32,987 bases of DNA from Candidatus Bathyarchaeota archaeon (GCA_018396975.1 JAGTQA010000011.1:1-32987), one strand, 5' to 3'. Positions 8,474 through 17,217 are shown, counted from the first letter of the stretch. The notes: generated by a model from the sequence alone, not told the origin. A program made the numbers and translations.

Positions 8474-9349
8474 ATGTATATTGTTTTCTCAGAGAAGTGC
8501 CTAGAATATTGGATGCCGGGCCATCCCGAGTCCCCAGATAGGATTTACAGGGCATATAAGCTACTTAGGGATGCAGGCTTCCCATTCCTTGAGGCCGAGC
8601 CGTGCGGTGAGGAGGATCTGCTGCTAGCCCATAGCAAAGAGTTTGTTGAGATGATAAGGAGCGAACTCTTTTATGACTTAGACACGCCTAGTCTCCCAAA
8701 CATATACGAATATGCTAGGCTAGCGGCCGGATCGGCGATAAAGAGTATGGAGATCGCATTGGAGGGTGAGAAGGCCTTCTCACTTATGAGGCCACCTGGG
8801 CATCATGTCGGCATCAATGGTAGGGCCCTCGGAGCCCCAACACTTGGATTCTGCTACTTCAATAATATTGCCATAGCATGTAAGAAGGCCCTTAATACAA
8901 AGAGCGTTAATAGGGTGGCTATACTTGATGTGGACTGCCATCATGGGAATGGAACGCAGGAAATATTTTTTGGGGACTCAAGGGTTCTCTTTGTCTCACT
9001 CCATAGGTATGGTGGAGTCTATCCGGGGACTGGTGAGAAGTCTGCTGGGAACTGCCTAAACTATCCATTCACACGTCCGGTTGGCGACGAGAAGTATTTG
9101 GAGGTTCTGGGCTCAGCCCTAAATGAGGTTAGGAGGTTTAATCCGGATCTGGTGGCTGTCTCCGCAGGCTTCGACACGTATAAGTATGATCCCGTCTGCA
9201 GCCTAGGCCTAAGCCTAGAATCATATAGGGTTATGGGGCAGATGATCGCCAGCCTGAATAAGAGGGTATTCGCGGTTCTGGAGGGTGGATATGGGGAGGA
9301 CCTCCCAAAGTGCATCCTTAATTTCTTAAGGGGTCTCGGAGAGGGATAA
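8474..9349 (+). CDS. Histone-deacetylase-fold zinc amidohydrolase
   Basis: The 291-residue protein has all catalytic landmarks of the HDAC/AcuC/acetylpolyamine amidohydrolase superfamily. These are the RPPGHH histidine pair (H110, H111), GFCYFNN, the zinc-binding DVDCHHGNGTQ (D154, H156), the third zinc ligand in SAGFD (D234) and the C-terminal EGGYG tyrosine. It is a single-domain cytoplasmic enzyme expected to remove an acyl group from a lysine or amine. It is followed 35 bp downstream by deoxyhypusine synthase, probably in one transcript, which raises the possibility of a polyamine or modified-protein substrate. The start ATG follows GGGAAGTGATCGC, a weak ribosome site. The enzyme class is clear; the substrate is not. 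Confidence 0.92.
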   Translation: MYIVFSEKCLEYWMPGHPESPDRIYRAYKLLRDAGFPFLEAEPCGEEDLLLAHSKEFVEMIRSELFYDLDTPSLPNIYEYARLAAGSAIKSMEIALEGEKAFSLMRPPGHHVGINGRALGAPTLGFCYFNNIAIACKKALNTKSVNRVAILDVDCHHGNGTQEIFFGDSRVLFVSLHRYGGVYPGTGEKSAGNCLNYPFTRPVGDEKYLEVLGSALNEVRRFNPDLVAVSAGFDTYKYDPVCSLGLSLESYRVMGQMIASLNKRVFAVLEGGYGEDLPKCILNFLRGLGEG

Positions 9350-9384
9350 ATGTGGCGCCTTCAAATGTTAGGTGAGGAGTAAGA

Positions 9385-10329
9385 ATGATAATTGATAAGC
9401 GCCGTGTTGTTAGGGATTACGTGCTCCATGAGAACATGAGCATTAGGGATCTTATAGCCCAGATGAGGGATTCATGGGGCTTCACTGCTGAGAAAATCGC
9501 TACTGGAATAGATATTTTGAAGGGAATGATGGCGGATGATGAATGCTTAAAGTTTCTCTCTTTCCCAGCTTGTATTGTGGCGACGGGGACTAGGGGCGTC
9601 ATAAGGGAGATGGTTAAGCGCCGCCTAATAGACATAATAATAACGACCTGTGGAACCCTAGACCATGATTTGGCGAGGTGCTGGAGAGACTATTATCATG
9701 GATCCTTCGACCTAGACGATAGGAAACTTCACAGGATGGGCATAAATAGGCTGGGGAATGTGCTCATCCCAAATGAGAGCTATGGTCTAATAATTGAGGG
9801 GAAGATGCAGGAGCTCCTAACGGAGCTTTGGAATGAGGGTGTTAGGGAGATCTCGACTCGGGAGCTGAGCCGTGAGATAGGCTTGAGACTATGTAATGAG
9901 AGTTCAATTCTATATTGGGCTGCAAAGAACAATATACCCGTCTATGTGCCGGGCATAACTGACGGGGCCGTCGGCTACCAAATATGGCTATTCTCACAAG
10001 ACCATAAATTGAAGATTGATGTGCTCAAGGATGAGCAGGAAATTAACGACCTAATATTTGATGCTAAGCGCACCGGAGCCCTAATAATTGGCGGCGGAAT
10101 CTCAAAGCATCATGTCATATGGTGGAATCAGTTTAGGGGAGGCTTAGACTACGCAGTCTACATAACGACGGCAGTTGAGTGGGATGGCAGCTTATCCGGC
10201 GCAAGGGTTCGCGAGGCAATATCATGGGGGAAGGTTAAGGAGACCGCTAAGCACGTAACAATTGAGGGCGATGCAACAGTGATATTGCCCCTTATGATAG
10301 CTGCATTAATCTCTGAGCTAAAAGCCTAG
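9385..10329 (+). CDS. dys: Deoxyhypusine synthase
   Basis: The product transfers the aminobutyl group of spermidine (or an equivalent step with agmatine, as reported for some archaea) to a lysine of aIF5A. Signatures are VATGTRGVIREM, IIITTCGTLDHDLARC, YVPGITDGAVGYQ, the catalytic lysine in GGGISKHH (K241), and GLDYAVYITTAVEWDGSLSGARVREAISWGK (shown here in parts of the NAD/spermidine site). At 314 residues the length is normal for archaeal enzymes. GGTGAGGAG lies just upstream of ATG 9385, a strong ribosome site. The next gene, a radical SAM protein, starts 9 bp after the stop, so the genes at 8474, 9385 and 10339 look like one operon. aIF5A itself is not in the window. Confidence 0.95.
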   Translation: MIIDKRRVVRDYVLHENMSIRDLIAQMRDSWGFTAEKIATGIDILKGMMADDECLKFLSFPACIVATGTRGVIREMVKRRLIDIIITTCGTLDHDLARCWRDYYHGSFDLDDRKLHRMGINRLGNVLIPNESYGLIIEGKMQELLTELWNEGVREISTRELSREIGLRLCNESSILYWAAKNNIPVYVPGITDGAVGYQIWLFSQDHKLKIDVLKDEQEINDLIFDAKRTGALIIGGGISKHHVIWWNQFRGGLDYAVYITTAVEWDGSLSGARVREAISWGKVKETAKHVTIEGDATVILPLMIAALISELKA

Positions 10330-10338
10330 TCCCTAGAG

Positions 10339-11346
10339 ATGAGATTATTGAGCGAGATCGGAGAGAACACTTTACCAGAGGAATTTATTGAGGAGATTCT
10401 TAGGGCGCGTGATGCTAGCTGGAGCAGGTTCGGTAGAAGAATCCACTTCTATATACCGGGCTTCACGTATTACAACAACAGATACTTCAAGTCCTCATCA
10501 TCGAGTTTTCCATCAATATCCATTACTGGAGCATACTGCTCCCTAAACTGCGACCACTGCGGTGGAAAGATTCTTAGGACAATGATCCCGGCTACGACGC
10601 CAAGGAGGCTGGTGGAGGTCTGCGCGGAATTAAAGGAGAAGGGCGCATTAGGCTGCCTTATAAGCGGCGGCTGCCTGCCGAATGGCTCCGTTCCAATAGC
10701 CAAGTTTTTAGATGCCATATTAGAGGTTAAGAGGCGATTCAATCTTACAATCGTAGTTCACACGGGCCTAGTGGACTTTGATGTTGCTAGGGGGCTTAGG
10801 GATGCTGGGGTTGATGCTGTCTCAATCGATATAATCGGTTCAGACGAAACGATTAGGAAAATATATCACCTTAATGCCTCTGTGGATAAGTATGCTGAGT
10901 CTCTTGAGGCACTTAAGGCCGCTGGGGTAGCCTTCACACCCCATGTTCTTGTAGGCCTACACTATGGTGGCTTGAGGGGTGAGATCGAGGCGCTTAAATT
11001 GATCTCCAAATATGATCCGCCAGCCCTAATAATAATAGTCTTCTTCCCAATAAAGGGGACGAGAATGGAGTCCATTAAACCCCCGCCACCTAAGACCGTG
11101 ATAGACGTGCTCTTGAAGGCACGCTGGCTAATGCCAAACACACCTATAGCCCTTGGATGCGCGAGACCGAAAGGCCCTCACAGAATCATAACTGATGTCT
11201 TGGCGGTTGAAGCCGGAGTTAACGCCATAGCGTTCCCAAGTGTCGAGGCGATAGAGAAGGCGAGGAGTATGGGTTTAGAGATGGTCTTTTCACAGGTCTG
11301 CTGCTCGCAAATTTATAGGGATATAAGCAGACTGGTTGAGAAATAG
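10339..11346 (+). CDS. Radical SAM protein, BioB-homologue type; candidate second half of LipS1/LipS2
   Basis: The radical SAM cluster motif is YCSLNCDHC (C-x3-C-x2-C) at about residues 67-75 within ITGAYCSLNCDHCGGKIL. It is followed by LISGGCLPNG, VSIDIIGSDETIRKIY and HVLVGLHYGG. The C-terminal part has ALGCARPKG, AIAFPSVEAIEKA and a terminal SQVCCSQIYRD with a Cys pair that might bind another cluster. This architecture corresponds to the uncharacterised biotin-synthase homologues to which archaeal LipS2-type proteins appear to belong. Together with the protein at 7382-8389 it could insert the two sulfurs into octanoyl groups. It starts 9 bp after deoxyhypusine synthase and is likely co-transcribed. 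A maturation role unrelated to lipoate cannot be excluded. Confidence 0.8.
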   Translation: MRLLSEIGENTLPEEFIEEILRARDASWSRFGRRIHFYIPGFTYYNNRYFKSSSSSFPSISITGAYCSLNCDHCGGKILRTMIPATTPRRLVEVCAELKEKGALGCLISGGCLPNGSVPIAKFLDAILEVKRRFNLTIVVHTGLVDFDVARGLRDAGVDAVSIDIIGSDETIRKIYHLNASVDKYAESLEALKAAGVAFTPHVLVGLHYGGLRGEIEALKLISKYDPPALIIIVFFPIKGTRMESIKPPPPKTVIDVLLKARWLMPNTPIALGCARPKGPHRIITDVLAVEAGVNAIAFPSVEAIEKARSMGLEMVFSQVCCSQIYRDISRLVEK

Positions 11347-11363
11347 GCGGGATTAGTTTCTCC

Positions 11364-11645
11364 TCATTTTTGGCTCTGCATGTTTAGTGCTTCCCGTTTA
11401 TTCTTGCCCTTATATTCCTGTGCAACTATCATTGTGGACGTTAAGATGACGCTTGGCATGCTCCTAACCTTGTCCAGAAACTCATTTAGCTGGGTAAGCT
11501 CTGACACCGCGACTCTAGCAATTATATCATATTCCCCATAAATTATACTGGCGTCTAAGACATTATCTAGGTCGGAAACTTTCTTACAGACGTCCTTTTC
11601 TGTTCCAGAATTCACCTTGAAGAGCACATAGGCCTTGATCACCAT
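11364..11645 (-). CDS. Stand-alone Lrp/AsnC-type effector-binding (RAM) domain protein
   Basis: The 93-residue product MVIKAYVLFKVNSGTEKDV... has the beta-alpha-beta-beta-alpha-beta pattern of the AsnC C-terminal domain, including DNVLDASIIYGEYDIIARV and LDKVRSMPSVILTSTMIV. The N-terminal DNA-binding helix-turn-helix of Lrp proteins is absent. Such single-domain proteins bind amino acids or similar effectors and usually act by joining a full-length Lrp oligomer. GAGGTG 9 nt upstream supports ATG 11645 over an upstream in-frame start at 11678. It is convergent with the radical SAM gene and lies just downstream of the GH3 gene on the same strand, so it might be read with it. Ligand unknown. Confidence 0.82.
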   Translation of the reverse strand: MVIKAYVLFKVNSGTEKDVCKKVSDLDNVLDASIIYGEYDIIARVAVSELTQLNEFLDKVRSMPSVILTSTMIVAQEYKGKNKREALNMQSQK

Positions 11646-11729
11646 ATTAATCTGCACCTCGACAGCCCAATCAAGCACTGAAGAAAAATATTGGAGAGGA
11701 TGTTTAATTGCTTTTCTATATTTACAGCG

Positions 11730-13910
11730 TTACATAAGCGGAAACTCCACATAATCCTTCACGGTGAAACTCCCAGTCAAACGTATATCCTCCGATGATG
11801 AACCAACCATAACCCTAAACTCTCCAGGCTCAACAACGCGCTTCATCTCACTATTCAGGAATGATAGATCCTCAAGCATTAGGGTGAATTCAATAGTCTT
11901 CTCCTCTCCGGGTTTGAGGGTTACCCGCTTAAATCCTTTAAGCTCCTTAACCGGCCTAGTTACGCTGGCAACAGGATCCCTTATATACAGCTGCGCAACC
12001 TCATCACCCTCCCTATCGCCAACATTCCTCACCCTAAACCTAACCTTCACAGTATCGTTGGCTCCAACCTCAACTGGGCTTATCTCTAGGCCGCTATACT
12101 CAAACCTAGTGTAGCTTAGTCCATGCCCGAATGGAAAGAGCGGCGTATATGGAATATCTAAATACTTAGATGTCCACTTAACGTCCGGTAGAGGAGGTCT
12201 ACCAGTATTCTTATGATTGTAGTATATTGGCACCTGCCCAACGGTACGTGGAAATGTTACTGGAAGCTTTCCGCCCGGATTATAATCCCCGAAGATCACG
12301 TCGGCTATCGCGTATCCCGCCTGAACCCCTAGGAACCATGCCTCTATGATGGCTGGTATATTTTCAGCCGCCCAAGATATTGATAGTGGTCTACCGTTCA
12401 TTAGAACCATAACAATTGGGGTGCCGGTCGCATGTAAAGCCTTCAAGAGATCCTCCTGAACGCCCGGCAGATCTAAATATGCCCGGCAGGCAGCCTCACC
12501 ACTCATGTCCCTGCTCTCGCCAACAACAGCTATAACCACCTCACTCTCCCTAGCCGCCCTCAGGGCCTCGTCGAAGCCCTCTTTAGACGATCCCTCAATA
12601 TCACAGCCCTTAGCATATAGAACTTTAGTCTTTGGAGAAACTTTGCTCTTAATTCCCTCTAAGACCGTTACCACATCCTTTGGATCTCCTAGACATGACC
12701 ATGGACCGAGCGGTGCCTCATGATCATCGGCTAATGGGCCGATAACAGCTATCGACCCTAAATCCCTACTTAGCGGTAGAAGGTTTCCATCGTTCTTCAG
12801 AAGCACTATCGATTTTCTGGCTATTTCTAGGGCTGCCTCGAGATGCTCCCTACACTTAATTATCTTCTTCGCCCTCTCCGGATCAACATACGGCCTATCA
12901 AACAGTCCAAGCATAAACTTAATCTTTAGTATTCGCCTAACAGCATCATCTATAAGTCCCTCCGGGATCCTCCCCTCCCTAACCAGCTGGACTAGGGCCC
13001 TCCTATACACATCGCCCTGCATATCCATGTCTACGCCGGCCTTAAGGGCCTTCTCAGCCGCCTCATATATATTGCCAGCTATCCCATGCGTGATAAGCTC
13101 GCCTATAGCGTTCCAGTCGCTCACAACAAAGCCCTCAAAACCCCACTCCCCGCGGAGGATTGTTCTTAGTGTGTGGGGGTTTGCCGAGGCTGGTATGCCA
13201 TTTAAGTCATTAAATGCGCTCATAAGTGTTCCAGCGCCAGCCTTAACCGCTGCCCTAAATGGTGGAAGATATATTTCCCTAAGAGTCCTCTCGGAAATAT
13301 CAACCGTATTATAGTCTCTTCCGCCCTCAGCACCGCCGTAGGCAACATAATGTTTAGGACATGCAACAATAGTGTCTGGGTCAGATAGGCTCTTACCCTG
13401 ATAGCCCTCCACATATGCCCTAGCCATAGCAGATCCCAAATATGGATCTTCACCAGCGCCCTCAGCAATCCTACCCCATCTAGGGTCACGTGCAATATCA
13501 ACCATAGGTGCAAATGTCCAGTGGACTCCGTCGGCTGCAGCCTCTGCCGCAGCTATGGAGGCAGCCCTCCTAACGATATCCGGGTCCCATGTGCTCGCCA
13601 GTCCGAGTGGTATTGGAAATATTGTCTTATATCCATGGAGGACATCTAGGCCGAAAATTAATGGTATGCCGAGCCTAGACTCCTCAACGGCTATCCTCTG
13701 GATCCTATTGGTCTCATCGGCTCCGAAAACATTTAGTAGAGAGCCAATTCTCCCCTCCCTAATCATACGCTCATACTCCATCGTTATGCCACTATACTGG
13801 CACATCTGCCCAACCTTCTCCTCAAGGGTCATTCTCGCCAGTAAATCCTCAACCCTCCTATCGATCGGCTGGCTCGGATCCAAATATAATGGTTTATCAC
13901 CACCGCGCAA
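11730..13910 (-). CDS. Glycoside hydrolase family 3 beta-glucosidase-type enzyme
   Basis: The protein has the full GH3 layout. The N-terminal TIM barrel has FAPMVDIARDPRWGRIAEG, the substrate-binding CPKHYVAYG, and the nucleophile aspartate in GFVVSDWNA (about residue 265). Then come the alpha/beta sandwich (SIVLLKNDGNLLPLSRDL, VVIAVVGESRDMSGE, PVTFPRTVGQ) and a C-terminal fibronectin-like domain (TVKVRFRVRNVGDREGDEVAQLYI). It is expected to release glucose or another sugar from beta-linked oligosaccharides. No signal peptide or membrane segment is seen, so it should act inside the cell on imported sugars. I place the start at TTG 13910 because GGGAGGGGTG precedes it by 6 nt and a TATA box at 13948-13957 predicts a transcript start near 13926. 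An in-frame TTG at 13931 would lie upstream of that start. Confidence 0.93.
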   Translation of the reverse strand: MRGGDKPLYLDPSQPIDRRVEDLLARMTLEEKVGQMCQYSGITMEYERMIREGRIGSLLNVFGADETNRIQRIAVEESRLGIPLIFGLDVLHGYKTIFPIPLGLASTWDPDIVRRAASIAAAEAAADGVHWTFAPMVDIARDPRWGRIAEGAGEDPYLGSAMARAYVEGYQGKSLSDPDTIVACPKHYVAYGGAEGGRDYNTVDISERTLREIYLPPFRAAVKAGAGTLMSAFNDLNGIPASANPHTLRTILRGEWGFEGFVVSDWNAIGELITHGIAGNIYEAAEKALKAGVDMDMQGDVYRRALVQLVREGRIPEGLIDDAVRRILKIKFMLGLFDRPYVDPERAKKIIKCREHLEAALEIARKSIVLLKNDGNLLPLSRDLGSIAVIGPLADDHEAPLGPWSCLGDPKDVVTVLEGIKSKVSPKTKVLYAKGCDIEGSSKEGFDEALRAARESEVVIAVVGESRDMSGEAACRAYLDLPGVQEDLLKALHATGTPIVMVLMNGRPLSISWAAENIPAIIEAWFLGVQAGYAIADVIFGDYNPGGKLPVTFPRTVGQVPIYYNHKNTGRPPLPDVKWTSKYLDIPYTPLFPFGHGLSYTRFEYSGLEISPVEVGANDTVKVRFRVRNVGDREGDEVAQLYIRDPVASVTRPVKELKGFKRVTLKPGEEKTIEFTLMLEDLSFLNSEMKRVVEPGEFRVMVGSSSEDIRLTGSFTVKDYVEFPLM

Positions 13911-13947
13911 TCCCAACACCCCTCCCAACAATATCTCTAGAACATAA

Positions 13948-13957
13948 CCATATATTG
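13948..13957 (-). promoter_or_regulatory. TATA box of the GH3 gene
   Basis: The minus strand reads CAATATATGG. A start 26-27 nt downstream falls at about 13926, just ahead of the GGGAGGGGTG ribosome site, which helps to choose TTG 13910 as the start codon. Confidence 0.45.
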
Positions 13958-14040
13958 TTTGCCAGCACCGATAGGAATCAACCTAGAGGGAGAGGCTATT
14001 CAGAAAGATAGGGAGGTATCATCCATAAGCAGGCCAAGAA

Positions 14041-14050
14041 AATTTTATAC
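14041..14050 (+). promoter_or_regulatory. TATA box of the DJ-1/PfpI gene
   Basis: AATTTTATAC lies about 26 nt before position 14072, so the transcript would begin only a few bases ahead of the GTG (14077) and TTG (14086) start candidates. Confidence 0.45.
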
Positions 14051-14085
14051 GCAGACCCAAATTAAGAGTACTTTGGGTGGGAGAA

Positions 14086-14637
14086 TTGCCGAAAGTTCTA
14101 ATCGTCGCAGGGGATGGTGTTGAAGCCCAGGAGATCTTCTACCCCTTCTGGAGGCTTAAGGAGGAGGGCATAGATGTTACTGTAGCCGCACCCTCAAAAA
14201 AGACCCTATTCACAGTCGTTCACGATTTTGAGCCGGGATGGGAAACATATAGCGAGAAGCCCGGCTACAGATTTGGTTGGGTTGATCTATCCTTTAAGGA
14301 TGTTAGACCTGAAGAGTTTGATGGCCTAATAATACCGGGTGGAAGGGCTCCAGAATACATTAGAACTAACCCAGAGTTAGAGCCCATCATAAGACACTTC
14401 TTTGAGAAGAATAAGCCTGTTGCGGCAATATGCCATGGGCCGCTCGTAATCGCCGGATACGGACTGGCTAAGGGTAGAAGGATGACATGCTACATGGCCG
14501 TTGCACCAGACATAAGGCAGGCTGGAGCCGAATATTTAGACCAGGAGGTTGTCGTCGACGGCAACCTAGTTACAAGTAGGGCTTGGCCAGACCTACCAGC
14601 ATTCATGAGGGAATTCCTAAAGATCTTGGTGAAGTGA
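14086..14637 (+). CDS. DJ-1/PfpI family protein (intracellular protease or deglycase type)
   Basis: The class I glutamine amidotransferase-like fold is shown by PKVLIVAGDGVEAQEIFYPF, with the conserved glutamate in the first loop, by DGLIIPGGRAPEYIR, and by the nucleophile elbow AAICHGP containing the catalytic cysteine. The C-terminal strand has VVVDGNLVTSRAWPDLPAFMREF. Family members act on damaged proteins or on glyoxal adducts; the exact activity is not predictable. TTG 14086 is preceded by GGGTGG at 5 nt and gives the usual MPKVLI start; GTG 14077 is an alternative that adds three residues. The gene is divergent from GH3 and appears monocistronic. Confidence 0.9.
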   Translation: MPKVLIVAGDGVEAQEIFYPFWRLKEEGIDVTVAAPSKKTLFTVVHDFEPGWETYSEKPGYRFGWVDLSFKDVRPEEFDGLIIPGGRAPEYIRTNPELEPIIRHFFEKNKPVAAICHGPLVIAGYGLAKGRRMTCYMAVAPDIRQAGAEYLDQEVVVDGNLVTSRAWPDLPAFMREFLKILVK

Positions 14638-14683
14638 GACTGCTAAAGAGTGGACACCCATATAATCCATTCACCTTCCCCTA

Positions 14684-14689
14684 TTTTTT
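14684..14689 (+). terminator. Possible T-tract terminator after the DJ-1/PfpI gene
   Basis: A run of six T in a pyrimidine-rich stretch follows the stop codon by about 47 bp, consistent with archaeal oligo-T termination. The tract lies just before the convergent MscS gene. Confidence 0.3.
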
Positions 14690-14701
14690 CTTCGTCCAAG
14701 T

Positions 14702-15424
14702 TTATCCCGCGGTCTCGGTCATCCTCCTTATAGACTCTACCTCCTCCGAGTGTATTGGTGTAGCCTCAATAATCCTCTTCTTCAGAATTATTTGTGTAAA
14801 GATCATCCCATTCGGTATAAGTATCTCTGTCGAGCCATCTTTAGTCTCAAGCGTAATATGCATAATCCTCATCTCCTTAACTATCCCGGTCTGCCCAGCC
14901 ACAGTGATCACATCACCGAACTTAAATGGTCGGGTTAAAATGATGAATATGCCAGCAACGAAGTGTGATAACACGCTCTGAGTTGCAAACCCAACCACCA
15001 AACCGCCAAATGAGCCGACTGTTAGGGCAGTCCATGGGCCAGCGCTAAGTATCGATGTTACAACCACCAGTAGGATTGTTATGCCGGATATCCAGACAAC
15101 GGTCTTTATAGTTGCCGCCGTTGAATGATCTGTTAACCTCCGCATGTAAGCATAAACGGCATTACTGAGGGAGTTAACTATGAGATAGCCTAATGCCATG
15201 ACGAGCGCCGCCTGAATATAAATTATATACGGGTTAACAGCCAATATCATCTCGCTGTAGGGCTGCAGTATCTGCGGAATAGCATCCCTAGAAGACCAAC
15301 CGAAAAGGAAGTTCACTATAGATAATAGAGAGGCGAGAAGGATTATGTAGGATATTGTTCTTAAGCCCCTAGCCCTAAAACTGGAAATTTTTACCGTATT
15401 CTTCTTGGAGTTCAAAGGTGCCAC
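14702..15424 (-). CDS. MscS-family mechanosensitive ion channel
   Basis: The 240-residue protein has three to four transmembrane segments (about residues 22-43, 62-86, 105-128, and the pore helix). The MscS pore-lining TM3 pattern reads GSFGGLVVGFATQSVLSHFVAGIFIILTRPFKFGD when the consecutive parts are joined. The beta-domain follows (VITVAGQTGIVKEMRIMHITL, then STEILIPNGMIF). It would open under membrane tension and release solutes after osmotic downshock. It is near the minimal size for the family and lacks the long C-terminal vestibule domain. The annotated GTG start is weakly supported; a TTG nine bases further in is possible. It is divergent from the homocysteine operon across 263 bp. 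Confidence 0.9.
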   Translation of the reverse strand: MAPLNSKKNTVKISSFRARGLRTISYIILLASLLSIVNFLFGWSSRDAIPQILQPYSEMILAVNPYIIYIQAALVMALGYLIVNSLSNAVYAYMRRLTDHSTAATIKTVVWISGITILLVVVTSILSAGPWTALTVGSFGGLVVGFATQSVLSHFVAGIFIILTRPFKFGDVITVAGQTGIVKEMRIMHITLETKDGSTEILIPNGMIFTQIILKKRIIEATPIHSEEVESIRRMTETAG

Positions 15425-15513
15425 GCACCAGCCAATTAAACAGTAATATTAGAGATAGCTCTGTTAAAAGTATTTTTGCAGAGAAACAGTTTTTCGAGGT
15501 TCGCTGTAGGCGG

Positions 15514-15658
15514 CTAAAGCTCTCGTAGAAAAATATATATGATGGTGAATAAATATTCTGCAGAAATATGTAAAAGAATGCATGGAGGAATAAAATCTCT
15601 ATCCATATCCATCTACAAATATTATGCGCTCCCAATTCACGATAGAAGAGAGCTTTAG
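15514..15658. repeat. Perfect 11-bp inverted repeat in the DUF39 operon upstream region
   Basis: CTAAAGCTCTC at 15514-15524 is matched exactly by its reverse complement GAGAGCTTTAG at 15648-15658, 123 bp apart. The region also holds three AT-rich TATA-like elements: AAAAATATATATG (about 15527-15541), AATAAATATT (about 15548-15557) and ACAAATATTATG (about 15614-15625). If the last is used, the second arm sits at about the transcription start, where a repressor could bind. Confidence 0.45.
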
Positions 15659-15687
15659 ATGCTGTAAATCTTCTGGAGGCTGGGATA

Positions 15688-17217
15688 TTGACCGAAAAGA
15701 TTGAGGAGCTACGCACAATAGATGAGATAAATGAGAAGATAAAGCGTGGAGATGCCGTCGTATTAACGGCTGAGGAGATGATTAAGCTCGTCGAGAGCAG
15801 CGGTCTAGAGGTCGCCGCAAAGGAAGTTGATATAGTTACGACTGGAACATTTGGGGCGATGTGTAGTTCAGGGGTCTTCCTAAATTTTGGGCACTCCGAT
15901 CCACCGATAAAGATGGCTAGGTGCTGGCTTAATGATGTCCCAGTCTATAAGGGACTTGCGGCCGTAGATGGCTATTTGGGAGCAACTGCCATGAGTGAGA
16001 CTAGGGGGTTCGAGTATGGCGGAGGCCACGTTATAGAAGACCTAGTGTCGGGTAAGGAGGTTGTTTTAAGGGCTGAATCCTATGGGACAGACTGCTATCC
16101 AAGGCGGCATATAGAAACAACCATAACGCTTGAGGACTTAAATCAGGCAATACTCGTCAATCCAAGAAACTGCTATCAGAGGTATGATGCGGCCACAAAC
16201 AGCTCTGACAGGGTCCTATATACCTATATGGGGACGCTTCTACCAAATTATGGGAACATAACATTCTCCGGGGCTGGGCAGCTAAACCCCCTATGCAAAG
16301 ACCCGAACTATGAGACAATCGGCTTAGGAACCAGAATTTTCCTAGGCGGTGGAATAGGCTACATAATCGGTGAGGGAACCCAGCATAGTCCCGGAGCCGG
16401 ATTCGGAACCCTTATGGTTAAGGGAGACCTAAAGCAGATGAATAGCAGATACTTGCGTGGGGCCACATTCCACCGTTATGGAACAACACTCTATGTTGGC
16501 ATAGGCATACCCATACCAATAATAAATATGAGGGTTGCTAAAACCGCCGCCACAAGGGATGAAGAAATAACTGTCAATATACGCGATTACGCCGTGCCAA
16601 CCAGACCGGACCTAAGACCAGTCGTTAAGAAGACGACCTACGCTGAGCTCAGGTCTGGGAAGGTCTCCCTGAACGATAGGGATGTCCCCTCATCATCCCT
16701 ATCAAGCTATAAGATGGCTAGGGAGATAGCCGAAACCCTCAAAAAATGGATTCTTGAGGGAACATTCTTCCTAACGAAGCCCATTGAGCCGCTCCCAAGG
16801 CAGAGGGAGGTTAAGCCTCTTAGGGTTAGGGGGCGGGAGATCAGGGTTGGCGATGTAATGAGTCGGAACGTTGTAACGGCAAGGCCAAGCGAGGATATAA
16901 AGACTGTCGCATCCAAGCTGGTGGAGAAGGGTATAGACCATCTCCCAGTTGTTGATGATGAGGGGAGGTTAATTGGCATAGTAACTTCATGGGATCTGGC
17001 TAAGGCCATAGCCCACGACAAGAGGAGACTTGAGGAAATAATGACTAGGAGGGTTATAACGGCATTCGAGAATGAGTCCATAGATGTTGTCGTGCACAGA
17101 ATGGCCCAATACAATATATCCGGGGTTCCAGTCGTCGATAGACTAAACCATGTTATTGGAATCTTGACAACCGACGATATATCGAGGAAGGTTGTTGGTG
17201 GTGGGAGAGCCGTATGA
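15688..17217 (+). CDS. L-aspartate semialdehyde sulfurtransferase (DUF39 with two CBS domains)
   Basis: The product is the archaeal homocysteine-biosynthesis protein (MA1821 type), which makes homocysteine from aspartate semialdehyde and sulfide. The DUF39 part (residues about 1-360) has TTGTFGAMCSSGVFLNFGHS with C59, then GYLGATAMSETRGFEYGGGH, SYGTDCYPRR with C136 and NPRNCYQRYDAATNSSD with C162; C59 and C136 are candidates for the persulfide cysteines. Two CBS motifs follow (VGDVMSRNVVTARPSEDIKT and LEEIMTRRVITAFENESIDV), which usually bind adenosyl ligands and may provide feedback control. TTG 15688 is preceded by GGAGG with 8-nt spacing. The stop overlaps the next gene by ATGA. Members without CBS domains exist, so regulation is inferred. 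Confidence 0.93.
   Translation: MTEKIEELRTIDEINEKIKRGDAVVLTAEEMIKLVESSGLEVAAKEVDIVTTGTFGAMCSSGVFLNFGHSDPPIKMARCWLNDVPVYKGLAAVDGYLGATAMSETRGFEYGGGHVIEDLVSGKEVVLRAESYGTDCYPRRHIETTITLEDLNQAILVNPRNCYQRYDAATNSSDRVLYTYMGTLLPNYGNITFSGAGQLNPLCKDPNYETIGLGTRIFLGGGIGYIIGEGTQHSPGAGFGTLMVKGDLKQMNSRYLRGATFHRYGTTLYVGIGIPIPIINMRVAKTAATRDEEITVNIRDYAVPTRPDLRPVVKKTTYAELRSGKVSLNDRDVPSSSLSSYKMAREIAETLKKWILEGTFFLTKPIEPLPRQREVKPLRVRGREIRVGDVMSRNVVTARPSEDIKTVASKLVEKGIDHLPVVDDEGRLIGIVTSWDLAKAIAHDKRRLEEIMTRRVITAFENESIDVVVHRMAQYNISGVPVVDRLNHVIGILTTDDISRKVVGGGRAV

Noticed and set aside
15375-15716. Minus-strand open frame of 113 codons across the MscS start and the DUF39 start
   Set aside because: It overlaps two solid genes in other frames, occupies a promoter region and has no family similarity.
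16707-17114. 135-codon antisense frame in the CBS region of DUF39
   Set aside because: Shadow frame; the sense strand has unmistakable CBS motifs.
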